DNA of 64,000 bases from contig CAYYJM010000001.1 of NCBI GenBank assembly GCA_964471755.1, forward strand, positions 1 through 64,000, in the 5' to 3' direction. The DNA is from CAYYJM01 sp964471755 (GTDB lineage: Bacteria > Planctomycetota > Planctomycetia > Gemmatales > Gemmataceae). A model generated the notes under the pieces. That model saw nothing but the letters and a program-made list of their open reading frames with translations. It was not told the origin of the DNA and did no database searches. Shown here piece by piece: positions 24,901 through 33,796 of this stretch. The position numbers were made by a program, and so were the translations under genes. Numbering within the stretch: the first letter of the stretch is position 1; each line of letters opens with the position of its first letter.

Positions 24901-25451
24901 TGGCCACGCCTTTCCAGCAGCAGGCCGAGGTAACTCCGCGGGACCAGATCGGTCAGTCCGAGTTCCTCGGCCACGGCCGCGATGACCCGCCGGGCCGCCT
25001 CGTTCTGCTCCGACTCGGTCAGGATCTCCACCTCACAGAACGTGCCGAGTTCCTCGACCTCGTCCAGGCAGATGGTGACAGCGAAACCGTCACGCGAGAA
25101 CTTCACCTGGCGGCGCATCTTGCGGACGATGGCTACCGGACGATAGCCCAGATGACCGAGCAGGCGGAGGTGCTGCTCGGCGATGTCATCGCCTGACGGG
25201 AGCGGCACCTCGAGTTCCTCGCGATCGCGGAACGGGCCCGGAGCGCGCGGTCCCTTGTAGGTGAGGTAGTTGTCGGTGCCGATGCGGCGCATGCGGAACA
25301 CCTCGCCGGTCACGACGAAGTCACGATCGGGCGGTGCCAGGTAGTGGTCGGCCTCGGGATGGCCGGCGTCGAGGACGAGGCCGAGCCCGGTCAGCCGCTG
25401 GATCAGCGCCGCCGGGTCGGGGACGCGGAATTTCTGCTCGATCTCACGCAC
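24897..25451 (-). CDS. CYTH-domain protein (class IV adenylate cyclase/thiamine triphosphatase-like)
   Basis: A 184-residue CYTH protein. The EIEQK signature (ExExK) is at residues 3-7, followed by RMRRIGTDNYLTYKGPRAPG, REELEVPL, KMRRQVKF and CLDEVEELGTFCEVEI, the alternating charged strands of the triphosphate tunnel. Such proteins bind triphosphates and divalent metal; members are adenylate cyclases, thiamine triphosphatases or tripolyphosphatases, and sequence alone does not decide. The start is GTG 25451. It is translationally coupled to panC by an ATGA overlap. Confidence 0.88.
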   Translation of the reverse strand: MREIEQKFRVPDPAALIQRLTGLGLVLDAGHPEADHYLAPPDRDFVVTGEVFRMRRIGTDNYLTYKGPRAPGPFRDREELEVPLPSGDDIAEQHLRLLGHLGYRPVAIVRKMRRQVKFSRDGFAVTICLDEVEELGTFCEVEILTESEQNEAARRVIAAVAEELGLTDLVPRSYLGLLLERRGQ

Positions 25452-25524
25452 AGCCGACTCCGTGATCGCCTCCGGTGCGAAGGGAACAGTTCGAGTCTAT
25501 CCGAAGGGCCGAACCGGGCAATGG

Positions 25525-28500
25525 CTACTGACCCAAAATCCCACGCCCCTCGTCGAGCTTGAAGGCTCCCGTCGAGCGGATGTAGGTGATCTTTCGGCCG
25601 GTGATCTTCTGCGGCGGAGCCCCCTTGCCGACCTCCTTGAACAGGGTGGCCTCGCCGTCCTCGCCGCCGTCGAGGATGATCTGATCCTTCGCCTCGTTGA
25701 AGCTGATCGTTTCCGCTCGGCCCCAGAATTCGCGGGCCTTGATGGTCACCCGGCCCTGAGCCAGCATCTCCTGCTGCGAATGGGTCTTGGTGCCGCGGTT
25801 CAGGACGGTCATCCGATCGCAGGACATGTACAGGGCCTCGCGCGGCAGGTCGGCAACGATGTCCTCCAGGTTGATCTGCCGGGTCGGCTCGTTGGAGGGC
25901 AGGTTGAGAACGCGCACCTGACCGTAGAACGACGCCTTGTTCATCTTGCTGTTCGCGTACAGTCGCTGGCTGTACTGAATGAAGGTCAGCTTCGGCTCGG
26001 GCTTCTTCGTCTCGGTCTTCTCGCCGGGTGCGACCTGGGCCAGCGGATCGGGGCCGCCCATCTGGAACAGACGCAGCGTTCCCGGACCCGAGCCGTGGAT
26101 CTCGTTGCCAGCGGCGGGCTTGTTGCCTCCAGCGGCCGGCACCGCGTCCTCGTCGGGCTCGAGCGCCTCCAGGCGAAGATGGCCCGACTCGATTCGCTGG
26201 TACTTCACGATGCGATCATCGCGCGAGACGCTCTCCTCGATGCGCACGTTGGCATGACAGACGATGTTCTTGACCCGCGCCGGTTGATCGGCTCGCGTCC
26301 CCTGCTTCAGCTGGATGTCGCGATCGAAGAAGACCTGCAAGGAATCGCAGACGAGCAGGGCATTCTCCTGCTCGGCCTGGATGCCGTCGTGGAACTCGGC
26401 GTAGGTGCCGTGAAAGAGCATCGACTTGCGCCACTGCACGATCATCGGCACGGCCCGGGCGATCTTGTCGCCGGCGAAGTTGGTCTGGCTCTCCATCTGC
26501 ATGGCACCCATGCCATTGACCCAGGCCATGTTGCGCGTCTGATCGATGTTGACGACCGGGCCGAGGATGTAGATGCGATCCATGCGCAGCTGGGCCAGAT
26601 CCCCGGTCACCTCCAGGATGTTCCCCTCGGCATGACAGTCCATCGACAGCGTATCGCCGAGAACGTCGAGGCCCTTCTCCTCCGGTTTGGCCGGAGCCTG
26701 CTTGACATGAACGGAGCCCTCGGTCCAGACTCGCTCCAGGCTGTTTCGCGAACCGGCACGCAGGACCCACGCCTCGACGTTCCGCGCGCTGAGATGGATC
26801 GGCCGGGCCGGGCCGTTCCCCTTGCGGGGAGCGCCACCGGGAAGATCGATGAGCGTCGGCGGCGTGTTCGGCTGTAGCGGCTTTCGGCTCTCTCGGATTG
26901 TCGGGCCGTTCTCCGGTCGCGGCGGCGGCATCAAGGTCTGGACCGGGCCCGCCGGGATGCGCGTGGGCAAGGCTTTCGGTCCACCGGGCGGCGCGGCCGG
27001 CGTCGGTCCCGTGCCGGGAAGCTGCGCCCCCGGCGGCACGTCACGAAACCGGACGATGAGCCGACTGGTGTCGTGAATGTTCAGGTCTCGGGACGAGGTC
27101 GAGACGTTACCCAGGGCCTCCATGACCTGCACACGTCGGCCGCCGCCTTCTGGAGCGTTGGCCAGAATCATCTGATTTCCTGGCCCCGTTCCGGGACTGC
27201 TGGTCCAGACCTTGAGTGTCTCGGCCTGCAAGGTCTGGTCGTTGGCGCGATCGACGAAGCGGGCCGCGCCGGTCAGCACGAGCAGATCGAAATCCCCCTC
27301 CCGGCTGGTCGTCAGTTTGTCGGTCCAGAACGCCTGGGCGGCGATCTTCTCGGTGCCGATCTGCTTGTCGTCCATCATGTCGATTCGTCCGGGGCCCAGC
27401 GCGACGACGGTCTGCTGGCTTTTCTGGCCCGGTTCCGTGGCGCGGTGGTCGGTGATCTGCAATTCTCGTGCGGTGATCCGGGTCCGATCCTTCGTGGCTG
27501 TCATCTGCCTGTCACCGCGCAGAATGGTCCGCGAGATGCGTGCGTCGTAGACGAGGTCCGTGCCGGAGGCTTCCAGACGTTCCGCGTCGGAGGTCAGGGT
27601 CACCTGCGGCCCCTGAGCGCGGACGAAGAGAATGTCGGTGCCGCGATCGACCAGGCTGCTCGTATCCTTCGGCTTGTCGGCCGGCTGCGGGCCGAGTTTG
27701 GCGGCTTCTCGTTTCTTGAAGTGCATCTCGAGTTTGCCGCAGTAGAGCTGGTCGCGCACCTCCTTGCGGCCATCGAGGACGGCGAAGAAGCGCTCGACGA
27801 AGACGTGCTGCGGTGAGGCCGCGTCCCGCTGCGGATCGGTCTGCGGCACCTCGAAGGTGGCCTGATCGTGGTCCTTGAGGAATTCGTACTGAAAGCGACC
27901 GGACGTCTTGATCGTCAACTTCGCCTTCTCCGGCGGCCGATTGGCGACCGGCTTCGGAACCTCACGTCGGCCGCCTGGAAAGCCGGTCGCGCCGTCCACG
28001 TAGAGCGTCATGTCGACGTTGGACTGGAGCAGGACGCGCTTGATGCCGCCGATCTTGTCCGGGCCGGGCCGACGCGAACCGGGCCGGGGCGACGTGGCCG
28101 GCTCGGTGATCAATTCGACCTCCATGCCCTTGCCCCAGATCTCCGTGGGCCGAGGTTTGCTGTTGAAATCCTCCAGATGAACCGTGTCGTGCGTCCAGAT
28201 CAGCTGCTTGTTCTCGGCGTAGTACAGCGGTCCCGTGCCGATGTGGACGAGCAAATCGTCGTCGATGCCTGGCGTCCGTCGGTTGCTCGAGATCCGGATG
28301 TTGCCGCTGATCTCGCCACCAACCACCTTGCGACCGCCCACCTCGGACAGATTGGTGACCGGCCGATCGAAGCGCAGAAAGGCGACATCGCCGCGCAGGG
28401 TGTTGATCTCGGGATGTCCGCCGGGGCCGCGATCCTTGCCGAAGACGGCGACCGCGATCGGCATGAGCGAGATTCGGCCATCGCTCTCCAGCGTAAATCC

Positions 28501-28788
28501 CTGAGCGGCGACAACGAGTGTGCGGTTGTTCAATTCGAGCTGGATGGGCCATTTCGCCACCGGGTTGTCCGCTCCGAAAGCCTGCTTGAGTCGGCCCTCG
28601 ACCCGACGAACCCGGGTCCGCAGAAAGTCGCCTGGATCACTCGGCCCCACCTTCGATTCCAGATAGTGAGCCGGCAGCGTCGGCAGACCATCGATGCCGC
28701 CAAGAGAACTCAGGGTGTAGCCGAGATAGCCAGCGAGGACGAACAGGTAGCCCATTGCGAGCAGGACGATACGGCGGGGGGTCCACAT
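25525..28788 (-). CDS. Very large LptC/LptA-like (OstA-type) envelope protein
   Basis: A 1087-residue protein with one N-terminal membrane segment (about residues 7-25) and an otherwise periplasmic beta-rich body. Recurrent patterns such as LQAETLKVWTSS, ARELQITDHRA, VMEALGNVSTSSRDLNIHD and VCDSLQVFFDRDIQL, and near the C-terminus MSCDRMTVLNRGT followed by MLAQGRVTIKAREFWGRAE, resemble the mass-defined strands of OstA/LptA jellyrolls, in which a strand names a species and the next its carrier. Proline-rich linkers lie near residues 590-665. It is 15 bases downstream of kdsC and shares its operon with kdsD, so a lipopolysaccharide export role is inferred. AGGAG precedes the ATG. Confidence 0.6.
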   Translation of the reverse strand: MWTPRRIVLLAMGYLFVLAGYLGYTLSSLGGIDGLPTLPAHYLESKVGPSDPGDFLRTRVRRVEGRLKQAFGADNPVAKWPIQLELNNRTLVVAAQGFTLESDGRISLMPIAVAVFGKDRGPGGHPEINTLRGDVAFLRFDRPVTNLSEVGGRKVVGGEISGNIRISSNRRTPGIDDDLLVHIGTGPLYYAENKQLIWTHDTVHLEDFNSKPRPTEIWGKGMEVELITEPATSPRPGSRRPGPDKIGGIKRVLLQSNVDMTLYVDGATGFPGGRREVPKPVANRPPEKAKLTIKTSGRFQYEFLKDHDQATFEVPQTDPQRDAASPQHVFVERFFAVLDGRKEVRDQLYCGKLEMHFKKREAAKLGPQPADKPKDTSSLVDRGTDILFVRAQGPQVTLTSDAERLEASGTDLVYDARISRTILRGDRQMTATKDRTRITARELQITDHRATEPGQKSQQTVVALGPGRIDMMDDKQIGTEKIAAQAFWTDKLTTSREGDFDLLVLTGAARFVDRANDQTLQAETLKVWTSSPGTGPGNQMILANAPEGGGRRVQVMEALGNVSTSSRDLNIHDTSRLIVRFRDVPPGAQLPGTGPTPAAPPGGPKALPTRIPAGPVQTLMPPPRPENGPTIRESRKPLQPNTPPTLIDLPGGAPRKGNGPARPIHLSARNVEAWVLRAGSRNSLERVWTEGSVHVKQAPAKPEEKGLDVLGDTLSMDCHAEGNILEVTGDLAQLRMDRIYILGPVVNIDQTRNMAWVNGMGAMQMESQTNFAGDKIARAVPMIVQWRKSMLFHGTYAEFHDGIQAEQENALLVCDSLQVFFDRDIQLKQGTRADQPARVKNIVCHANVRIEESVSRDDRIVKYQRIESGHLRLEALEPDEDAVPAAGGNKPAAGNEIHGSGPGTLRLFQMGGPDPLAQVAPGEKTETKKPEPKLTFIQYSQRLYANSKMNKASFYGQVRVLNLPSNEPTRQINLEDIVADLPREALYMSCDRMTVLNRGTKTHSQQEMLAQGRVTIKAREFWGRAETISFNEAKDQIILDGGEDGEATLFKEVGKGAPPQKITGRKITYIRSTGAFKLDEGRGILGQ

Positions 28789-28803
28789 GATGGCTCTCCT
28801 GGC

Positions 28804-29313
28804 TCAGTGGGTGGCGGGCCAGAGTCCCTGGCAGCGCAGTATTCGTTCGATCGCCTCGCGCACGGCCCCATCGCCTCCCGGAGCGCGGGTGATGTAGTGA
28901 GCCGCCGCCCGCGCCTCGGCACAGGCATCCGCGACCGCGACGGCCAGGCCGACACGACGAAGACACGGCACGTCGGGCAGATCGTCGCCGACGTAGGCCG
29001 CCGACTCGAAGGGCAGACCCAGCTGGGCGAGCAGATCCTGGAGTGCCGGCAGCTTGTCCTGTCGGCCCTGCTGGACGTGGACGATGCCGACCTCGGCGGC
29101 GCGACGCTCGACCATCCGGGCCATCCGGCCGGTGATGATCGCGGAGCGTTTGCCGGCTCGATGCCAGACCGCCAGGCCGAGACCATCGCGAACGTGGAAC
29201 TGCTTCAGTTCCGCCTCGTCGCTGCCCAGGACGATGCCGCCAGCGGTCAATACTCCGTCCACGTCGAGGACGAGCAGATCGATGCGTTGACAACGCTGCT
29301 GCAAGGAGAGCAT
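28804..29313 (-). CDS. kdsC: 3-deoxy-D-manno-octulosonate 8-phosphate phosphatase KdsC
   Basis: A 169-residue HAD-superfamily phosphatase that removes phosphate from Kdo-8-phosphate. IDLLVLDVDGVLTAGGIVLG near residue 10 holds both Asp residues of motif I, AIITGRMARMVERRAAEVGI is motif II, and YVGDDLPDVPCLRRVGLAVA motif IV. It is of the C0 cap-less KdsC type. ATG 29313 is chosen because the longer frame runs into kdsD in an unlikely composition. The gene sits 10 bases after kdsD and before the LptC/LptA-like gene. Confidence 0.93.
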   Translation of the reverse strand: MLSLQQRCQRIDLLVLDVDGVLTAGGIVLGSDEAELKQFHVRDGLGLAVWHRAGKRSAIITGRMARMVERRAAEVGIVHVQQGRQDKLPALQDLLAQLGLPFESAAYVGDDLPDVPCLRRVGLAVAVADACAEARAAAHYITRAPGGDGAVREAIERILRCQGLWPATH

Positions 29314-29323
29314 CCCGGGCACC

Positions 29324-30379
29324 TCAGGCCGTCCGTCGTTCCGGGGCGATCGGTTGTCGGACGTCCGCATCCGCTCCGAGCCCCAGCAGGTCCGTGATGT
29401 CGAGCAGGCCGACGGGGCGCAGGTCCGCATCGACCACGGGCAACTCGCTGATCTTGTGCTGCTGCATCCGGTCGATCGCATCGGGAACACGACTGCCGAC
29501 CAGGATGGTATGCGGCCGACGTGTCATCACCTCGCCGATGGGCCGATCGAGGGCGAGGTCGCGTCGGTTCTCGATGAGGCGGGCCAGGTCGCTATCGGTG
29601 AACAGACCGGCGAGCCGACCTTCCGCATCGAGCAGCAGCACCGCTCCGGTTCGTCGCCCCTGTTGTCGGCTGCGCGAGAAGACGCCGCGGACGGTTTCGA
29701 TCTCCGGAGCCTGGCGAACCTCGTCGCCGCGCCGCATGACCTCCTCGACGCGAAGGAGCTTGCGACCGAGATTGCCGGCCGGATGAAAGCGGGCGAAGTC
29801 ATCGGCCGAGAAGCCACGCTCGCGCAGAAGGACGAAGGCGAGGGCGTCTCCCAGGGCGAGCATGGTCGTCGTGCTGGCACTGGGAGCCAGGGCCAGGGGG
29901 CAGACCTCCTCGACGGGGCCATAGACCAGGGATACATCGGCCAGCCGGGCCAGGGCGCTGGATCCATTGCCGGTCAGGGCGACGATCGCGCGAACCAACG
30001 AGCGTAAAGGCTGGACCAGCCGGACGATTTCCTCGCTCTCGCCCGAATGGGACAGGACCAGGGCGACATCACGGGGATGGACCATGCCGAGGTCGCCGTG
30101 AACGGCCCGTGTCGGATCGAGAAAGTAGGCGCGGGTGCCGGTGGACGAGAAGGTGCCAGCCAGTTTGCGTCCGATGTCGGCCGACTTGCCAGTGCCCGCG
30201 ATCACGACCCGGCCCGGATGGGCCCCGCTACACTCGCGCAGCAGCTCGACCACCTGGAGGAAGCGGCCATCGAGGCGCGCGGCCACGACCGCGAGGGTCT
30301 CGGCCTCGCGGCGGAGAATCTGTCGAGCCAGTTCGAGCCGGTCGTCGTTCGGACCGGGAGCGTGCAACTGCAAGGTCAT
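29324..30379 (-). CDS. kdsD: Arabinose-5-phosphate isomerase KdsD
   Basis: A 351-residue isomerase making arabinose 5-phosphate, the first Kdo precursor. The SIS domain (about 30-190) has VVIAGTGKSADIGRKLAGTF, DPTRAVHGDLGMV, LSHSGESEEIVRL and ALGDALAFVLL. Two CBS domains follow (VEEVMRRGDEVRQAP; IGEVMTRRPHTIL). The length is near the E. coli KdsD length. GAAGGGA stands before the ATG. It heads the same-strand run kdsD-kdsC-LptA-like gene. The N-terminal 25 residues are polar. Confidence 0.93.
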   Translation of the reverse strand: MTLQLHAPGPNDDRLELARQILRREAETLAVVAARLDGRFLQVVELLRECSGAHPGRVVIAGTGKSADIGRKLAGTFSSTGTRAYFLDPTRAVHGDLGMVHPRDVALVLSHSGESEEIVRLVQPLRSLVRAIVALTGNGSSALARLADVSLVYGPVEEVCPLALAPSASTTTMLALGDALAFVLLRERGFSADDFARFHPAGNLGRKLLRVEEVMRRGDEVRQAPEIETVRGVFSRSRQQGRRTGAVLLLDAEGRLAGLFTDSDLARLIENRRDLALDRPIGEVMTRRPHTILVGSRVPDAIDRMQQHKISELPVVDADLRPVGLLDITDLLGLGADADVRQPIAPERRTA

Positions 30380-30483
30380 GAGTGGGTCCCTTCCCTGGGT
30401 GGGCCCGAACCGTCAGGGCGGACGGTCTGTGGGCTGGCGAGTTCATAGCGAAGTTGGGCCGGAAATGCAATCGGAGGTGGTCA

Positions 30484-30522
30484 CCAAAAACGGCCCCGGC
30501 CGGAGGCGACGCCTCCGGCCGG
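30484..30522 (-). terminator. Rho-independent terminator after the YTV-like gene
   Basis: CCGGCCGGAGGCG and its exact complement flank one A at 30496-30522; on the minus strand TTTTT follows five bases later (30486-30490). It lies 26 bases past the stop and before kdsD. Confidence 0.75.
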
Positions 30523-30548
30523 GTGAGTGTCTCACTTACCGGGTGAGC

Positions 30549-31985
30549 TTACTTCTTGCCACCGAAGACCTTCAGGCCCTTGAAGAGGCCGAGGCCCTTG
30601 CCGAAGCACTTGCCGAAGCGGCCACCGGAAGCCGGAGCCTGGCCAGCGGCCGGAGCCGAGGCCGGAGCGGCGGCCGGAGCCGCACCGCACGAGTCGCAGC
30701 AGGGGCTGCCGCAGACGTCACCGCAGCCACAGTCGTTGCCGCAGGTGTTGCAGCTCGAGGTGCCACAGCTGTTGCAGCTCGTGTTGCAGCTCGTGTTGCA
30801 GCAGTCATTGCAGCTCGTGGTGCAGCTGTTGCAGGTGGTCTCGCAGACCGGGATCTGCTTGGCGACGCAGCGGGTGACCATCCGGGTGCAGGTGACCTTC
30901 TCCGTGCAAGGCACGCAGTGCTGGACGCAGCGGGTCGCCTGGTAGGGGACGCACTTCTTGACCATGACCGTGCAGGTCTGCGGAACCTGCTCACAGATGG
31001 TCTCGTTGATGCACACCTTGTAGCACTCCTGACGGCAGACCTTCTTCATGACGGTCACGCAGCAGGTTTCCGGCACGCACTCGACAATCTTCTGGGTCTT
31101 GCAGCAAGGAACCTTCTCGCAGACCATGCAGGGGACCCAGACCTTCTTGCAAACGGCCTTGACCTGCGGGCAGACCGGAGCCGGGCAGCACGGGGTGCAG
31201 CACGGATCACAGGGGTTGCAGCAGGAGCTGGCCGCCGGAGCCGGGGCCGGAGCCGGAGCGGCAGGAGCCGCCTGGCCACGACCGAGCAGTCGGCTGAACA
31301 GGCCCTGGCGAGCCGGGGCCGCCGCCTGCTGTTCCTGCGGCTGATCGCACGGGACATACTCGACCCGCTCTTCGTAGTGGCCGCGATCGACCATGCGGGT
31401 GGTGTATTCCGTCACCTGGACTTCCCGCTCGACGCGACGCATGGTCGTGCGAGTTTCGGTCGTCGGGACGCAATCCCACACAGTGCGAACCTGATCAATC
31501 GTCTTGGGGACAACCCGACGGACCGTCACCATGGTCGTCTGGGTCTGCGGGACGCACTCGGTCCGGTAGGCCGTGTACGTCTCGTTCCGGGTTTCCGTCC
31601 GGTAGGTCGTGCGGAAGGTCTCGTAGGTTTCCGGGACGCACTCGGTCGTATAGACCGTGCGGTAGGAAACCGTCGGAGCCGAGGTCGCACAGGGGTTACC
31701 GCAGGATCCACCGTGGTACGGGGCTCCCGAGATAACACCACCGGAGATCGCACCGCAACCACCCGGCAGGGCGGTCGAGTGGACCGGAGCGCCGTGGATC
31801 GGGGCTCCGACGACTGGTGTTCCCTGGACTGGCCCAGCCGGCAGAGCCGTGCTGGGGGCCGGGGTGCCCGTCGCCGGGGCTTCAACCTTGGGCGTGTCCT
31901 TTGCCTCGTCGGCCTTGACAACCACACCAGCAGCTGCCAGAACCAGGCCGGCCAGGAGCGTCAAGCGAAAACGCTTCCAAAACAT
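30549..31985 (-). CDS. Exported Cys/Tyr/Thr/Val-rich cell-envelope protein (YTV-like)
   Basis: A 478-residue protein with a signal peptide (MFWKRFRLTLLAGLVLAAAG). Residues 100-215 are rich in Y, T, V and R with repeats such as YRTVYTTECVPETYETFRTT and YRTECVPQTQTTMVTVRRVV, the pattern called YTV in planctomycetes. Residues 250-430 hold about 60 cysteines with CVPxTCC-, VxKxC- and SCNTSCNS-type repeats, and the last 50 are Ala/Pro then Gly/Lys-rich. Planctomycete walls contain cystine-rich proteins, so this is a likely structural surface protein. GAGGAG precedes the ATG, and a strong terminator follows, suggesting a single-gene, well expressed unit. Confidence 0.82.
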   Translation of the reverse strand: MFWKRFRLTLLAGLVLAAAGVVVKADEAKDTPKVEAPATGTPAPSTALPAGPVQGTPVVGAPIHGAPVHSTALPGGCGAISGGVISGAPYHGGSCGNPCATSAPTVSYRTVYTTECVPETYETFRTTYRTETRNETYTAYRTECVPQTQTTMVTVRRVVPKTIDQVRTVWDCVPTTETRTTMRRVEREVQVTEYTTRMVDRGHYEERVEYVPCDQPQEQQAAAPARQGLFSRLLGRGQAAPAAPAPAPAPAASSCCNPCDPCCTPCCPAPVCPQVKAVCKKVWVPCMVCEKVPCCKTQKIVECVPETCCVTVMKKVCRQECYKVCINETICEQVPQTCTVMVKKCVPYQATRCVQHCVPCTEKVTCTRMVTRCVAKQIPVCETTCNSCTTSCNDCCNTSCNTSCNSCGTSSCNTCGNDCGCGDVCGSPCCDSCGAAPAAAPASAPAAGQAPASGGRFGKCFGKGLGLFKGLKVFGGKK

Positions 31986-32368
31986 GCGTTTCTACTCCTC
32001 AGTCATCTGTTCCACCCACCCCGAGCCAAGTCGGCGACTAGACCGCTCGTCGGGCCAGGACTACCTCGAACACGCTGGAACTATGCGCCTGCTTCACGGC
32101 TTGAGCAACTCGGGCAAGCCGTAGCGGAGGTAAAAAAAAGACTGAAGGGGCGGACTTGCACGAAGGAGCGCTTTCACCGACTCTGCGGAGAATCGGGGTG
32201 GGAAAATCATGACGGTTATCCGATCTCACTCAAGTCGTTCGATTCTGGGGCGTGGCACGACTTTGCGCGCGATGCCTTGTCCCCGCTAGCGTCCGCTTGC
32301 CCGACCCGGTACAAAGAAAGGGAAGGCTCTGGATTGCACACTTGTCCCTTCTGCTCCCGAGGTCGGCC
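31986..32368. other. 383-base gap between divergent YTV-like and ExbB-like genes
   Basis: No gene was found. On the minus side there is a weak promoter (32080-32108) and a small hairpin ACGGCTTG/CAAGCCGT near 32096-32122. A run of eight A lies near 32132. On the plus side no convincing -35/-10 pair for the ExbB-like gene was found. Confidence 0.6.
32080..32108 (-). promoter_or_regulatory. Candidate promoter of the YTV-like gene
   Basis: On the minus strand TTGCTC (32103-32108), a 17-base spacer and CATAGT (32080-32085). It predicts a leader of about 88 bases. Match to consensus is moderate. Confidence 0.35.
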
Positions 32369-33034
32369 GTGGAAGCGTTTCTCGACTTCGTCAGGCACCA
32401 CTGGTACTTCGCCTGGCCCATGTTCGCCATGTCGTTCGTCGGCATCACCCTGGTCGTCTGGCGGCTGCTGCTGAACATCAACGGCAGCGTCTCGCTCAAC
32501 ACCCTGCTCCCCGAGTTCCAGGAGCAGCTCGAACAGGGCGGCATCGACGGGGCCCTGAAATACTGCCAGGAACAGGACGCGATCATACCCAAACGTCTGT
32601 TCACCGCCGGTCTGGAGAACGCCAAACAGGGGATGGCGGCCGTCAAGCGCGGCATGGCCAGTGCCATCGAACTGGAGATCCTGCCCGATCTGAACTTCCT
32701 GCTGCCGACGATCCTGGCCATCGCCAAGATCGCGACCATGGTCGGCCTGCTCGGCACCGTCATCAGCATGATCAACGTCTTCGACCAGATGTCCTCCGAA
32801 TCGGGCAACGTGGTGGGTCAATCGCGCGAGATCGGCCTGGCCCTGTTCGCGACGGCCCTAGGCCTGGTCACGGCCATTCCGCTCGTCTTCACCCATGTGC
32901 TGTTCAAGGCGTGGGTGCAGAAGTTCGAGGTGCAGATGAAGCGGGCCGCCCAGAAGCTGGTCGTCCTGCTTCAGTCACACAAGGCGAACGAGGGCAAACC
33001 GCCGACCGGCAAGCAGACGAGCGCGGGGCGGTAG
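32369..33034 (+). CDS. MotA/TolQ/ExbB proton-channel family protein
   Basis: A 221-residue inner-membrane protein. A membrane segment near residues 12-32 (WPMFAMSFVGITLVVWRLLL), a cytoplasmic domain with EQEDAIIPKRLFTAGLENAK-like sequence, then two segments at about 110-135 and 150-175 (IAKIATMVGLLGTVISMINV; EIGLALFATALGLVTAIPLV) are the ExbB/TolQ core. It should form the pentameric proton channel that drives the two ExbD-like partners encoded next. GTG 32369 is chosen for the GAGG upstream and because the hydrophobic core begins soon after; a GTG at 32252 would add 39 polar residues. Confidence 0.85.
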   Translation: MEAFLDFVRHHWYFAWPMFAMSFVGITLVVWRLLLNINGSVSLNTLLPEFQEQLEQGGIDGALKYCQEQDAIIPKRLFTAGLENAKQGMAAVKRGMASAIELEILPDLNFLLPTILAIAKIATMVGLLGTVISMINVFDQMSSESGNVVGQSREIGLALFATALGLVTAIPLVFTHVLFKAWVQKFEVQMKRAAQKLVVLLQSHKANEGKPPTGKQTSAGR

Positions 33035-33065
33035 CATCCCACTCGTCGGGTTCGGAGTTCAACCG

Positions 33066-33794
33066 ATGGCCAAGGTCAAGGTTTCGCAACTCGACGTCTG
33101 GATCGTCGAGAGCAACACGGTCTACCAGGCCGTGCCGTTCAGCGTCGTGTCCGACTGGATCGTCCAGGGTCGGCTCCTGGCCGAGGACTGCATCCGGCCG
33201 GCTGGCTCCAAAGAGTGGTTCAAGGTCGCCAGCGTCAAGCAGTTGGCGGCGTATCTGCCGCAGCCGGAAACGCAGCGTGCCGAGGACGAGGCCGAGGCCC
33301 TGGAGCCGGTCGCGTTCGACCTGACCTATCAGCGTCCCCGCGCCGAGGAGGATGAAGAGGTGGACATGATCCCCCTCATCGACGTCAGCCTCGTCCTGCT
33401 CATCTTCTTCATGATGGTCCTCGCCGGGGCCGCTCCCGCCATGACTGTGCCCCTGCCCCGAACCGATCACGGCGACACGACCCGCGATCGGGAGGCCGTG
33501 ATCGTCCTGATCGATTACCGCAACGAGGAGCCGCGTTACGGCGTGATGAAGGGGGAGAAACCCGTCAAGCGGGCCGACGGGAGCCTGGTCCTGGACGTGG
33601 AGGATCCCAACGAGATCGTCCGCGAGGTCCAGCTGCTGATGGAGGCGAGCCCGAACAAGGTCAATCTCTCGATCAACGCCCACAAGGACCTGCCCTCAGG
33701 GGCCGTGCGCGACCTGGCCGCTCGCCTGACGATCGTGCCCGCGATCCGTGGCAAGATGCTCGGCCTCTACTACGGCACCAGCGAGAAGAAATAG
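33066..33794 (+). CDS. ExbD/TolR-like protein with N-terminal GYF-like domain
   Basis: A 242-residue protein. Residues 1-65 (AVPFSVVSDWIVQGRLLAED, then RPAGSKEWFKVASVKQLAAY) resemble the GYF_2 domain, a cytoplasmic ligand-binding module. An acidic linker leads to DMIPLIDVSLVLLIFFMMVL, the single membrane helix with the ExbD Asp that takes part in proton flow, and a periplasmic domain ends with VRDLAARLTIVPAIRGKMLG. The GYF-ExbD fusion is not found in classical TonB systems. GGAG precedes the ATG, and the next gene starts 2 bases after the stop. Confidence 0.82.
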   Translation: MAKVKVSQLDVWIVESNTVYQAVPFSVVSDWIVQGRLLAEDCIRPAGSKEWFKVASVKQLAAYLPQPETQRAEDEAEALEPVAFDLTYQRPRAEEDEEVDMIPLIDVSLVLLIFFMMVLAGAAPAMTVPLPRTDHGDTTRDREAVIVLIDYRNEEPRYGVMKGEKPVKRADGSLVLDVEDPNEIVREVQLLMEASPNKVNLSINAHKDLPSGAVRDLAARLTIVPAIRGKMLGLYYGTSEKK

Positions 33795-33796
33795 CC

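Noticed and set aside
30135..32474. 779-codon plus-strand open frame
   Set aside because: Antisense to kdsD and to the YTV-like gene, ending inside the ExbB-like gene; composition (Ala/Arg/Gly) is that of a shadow.
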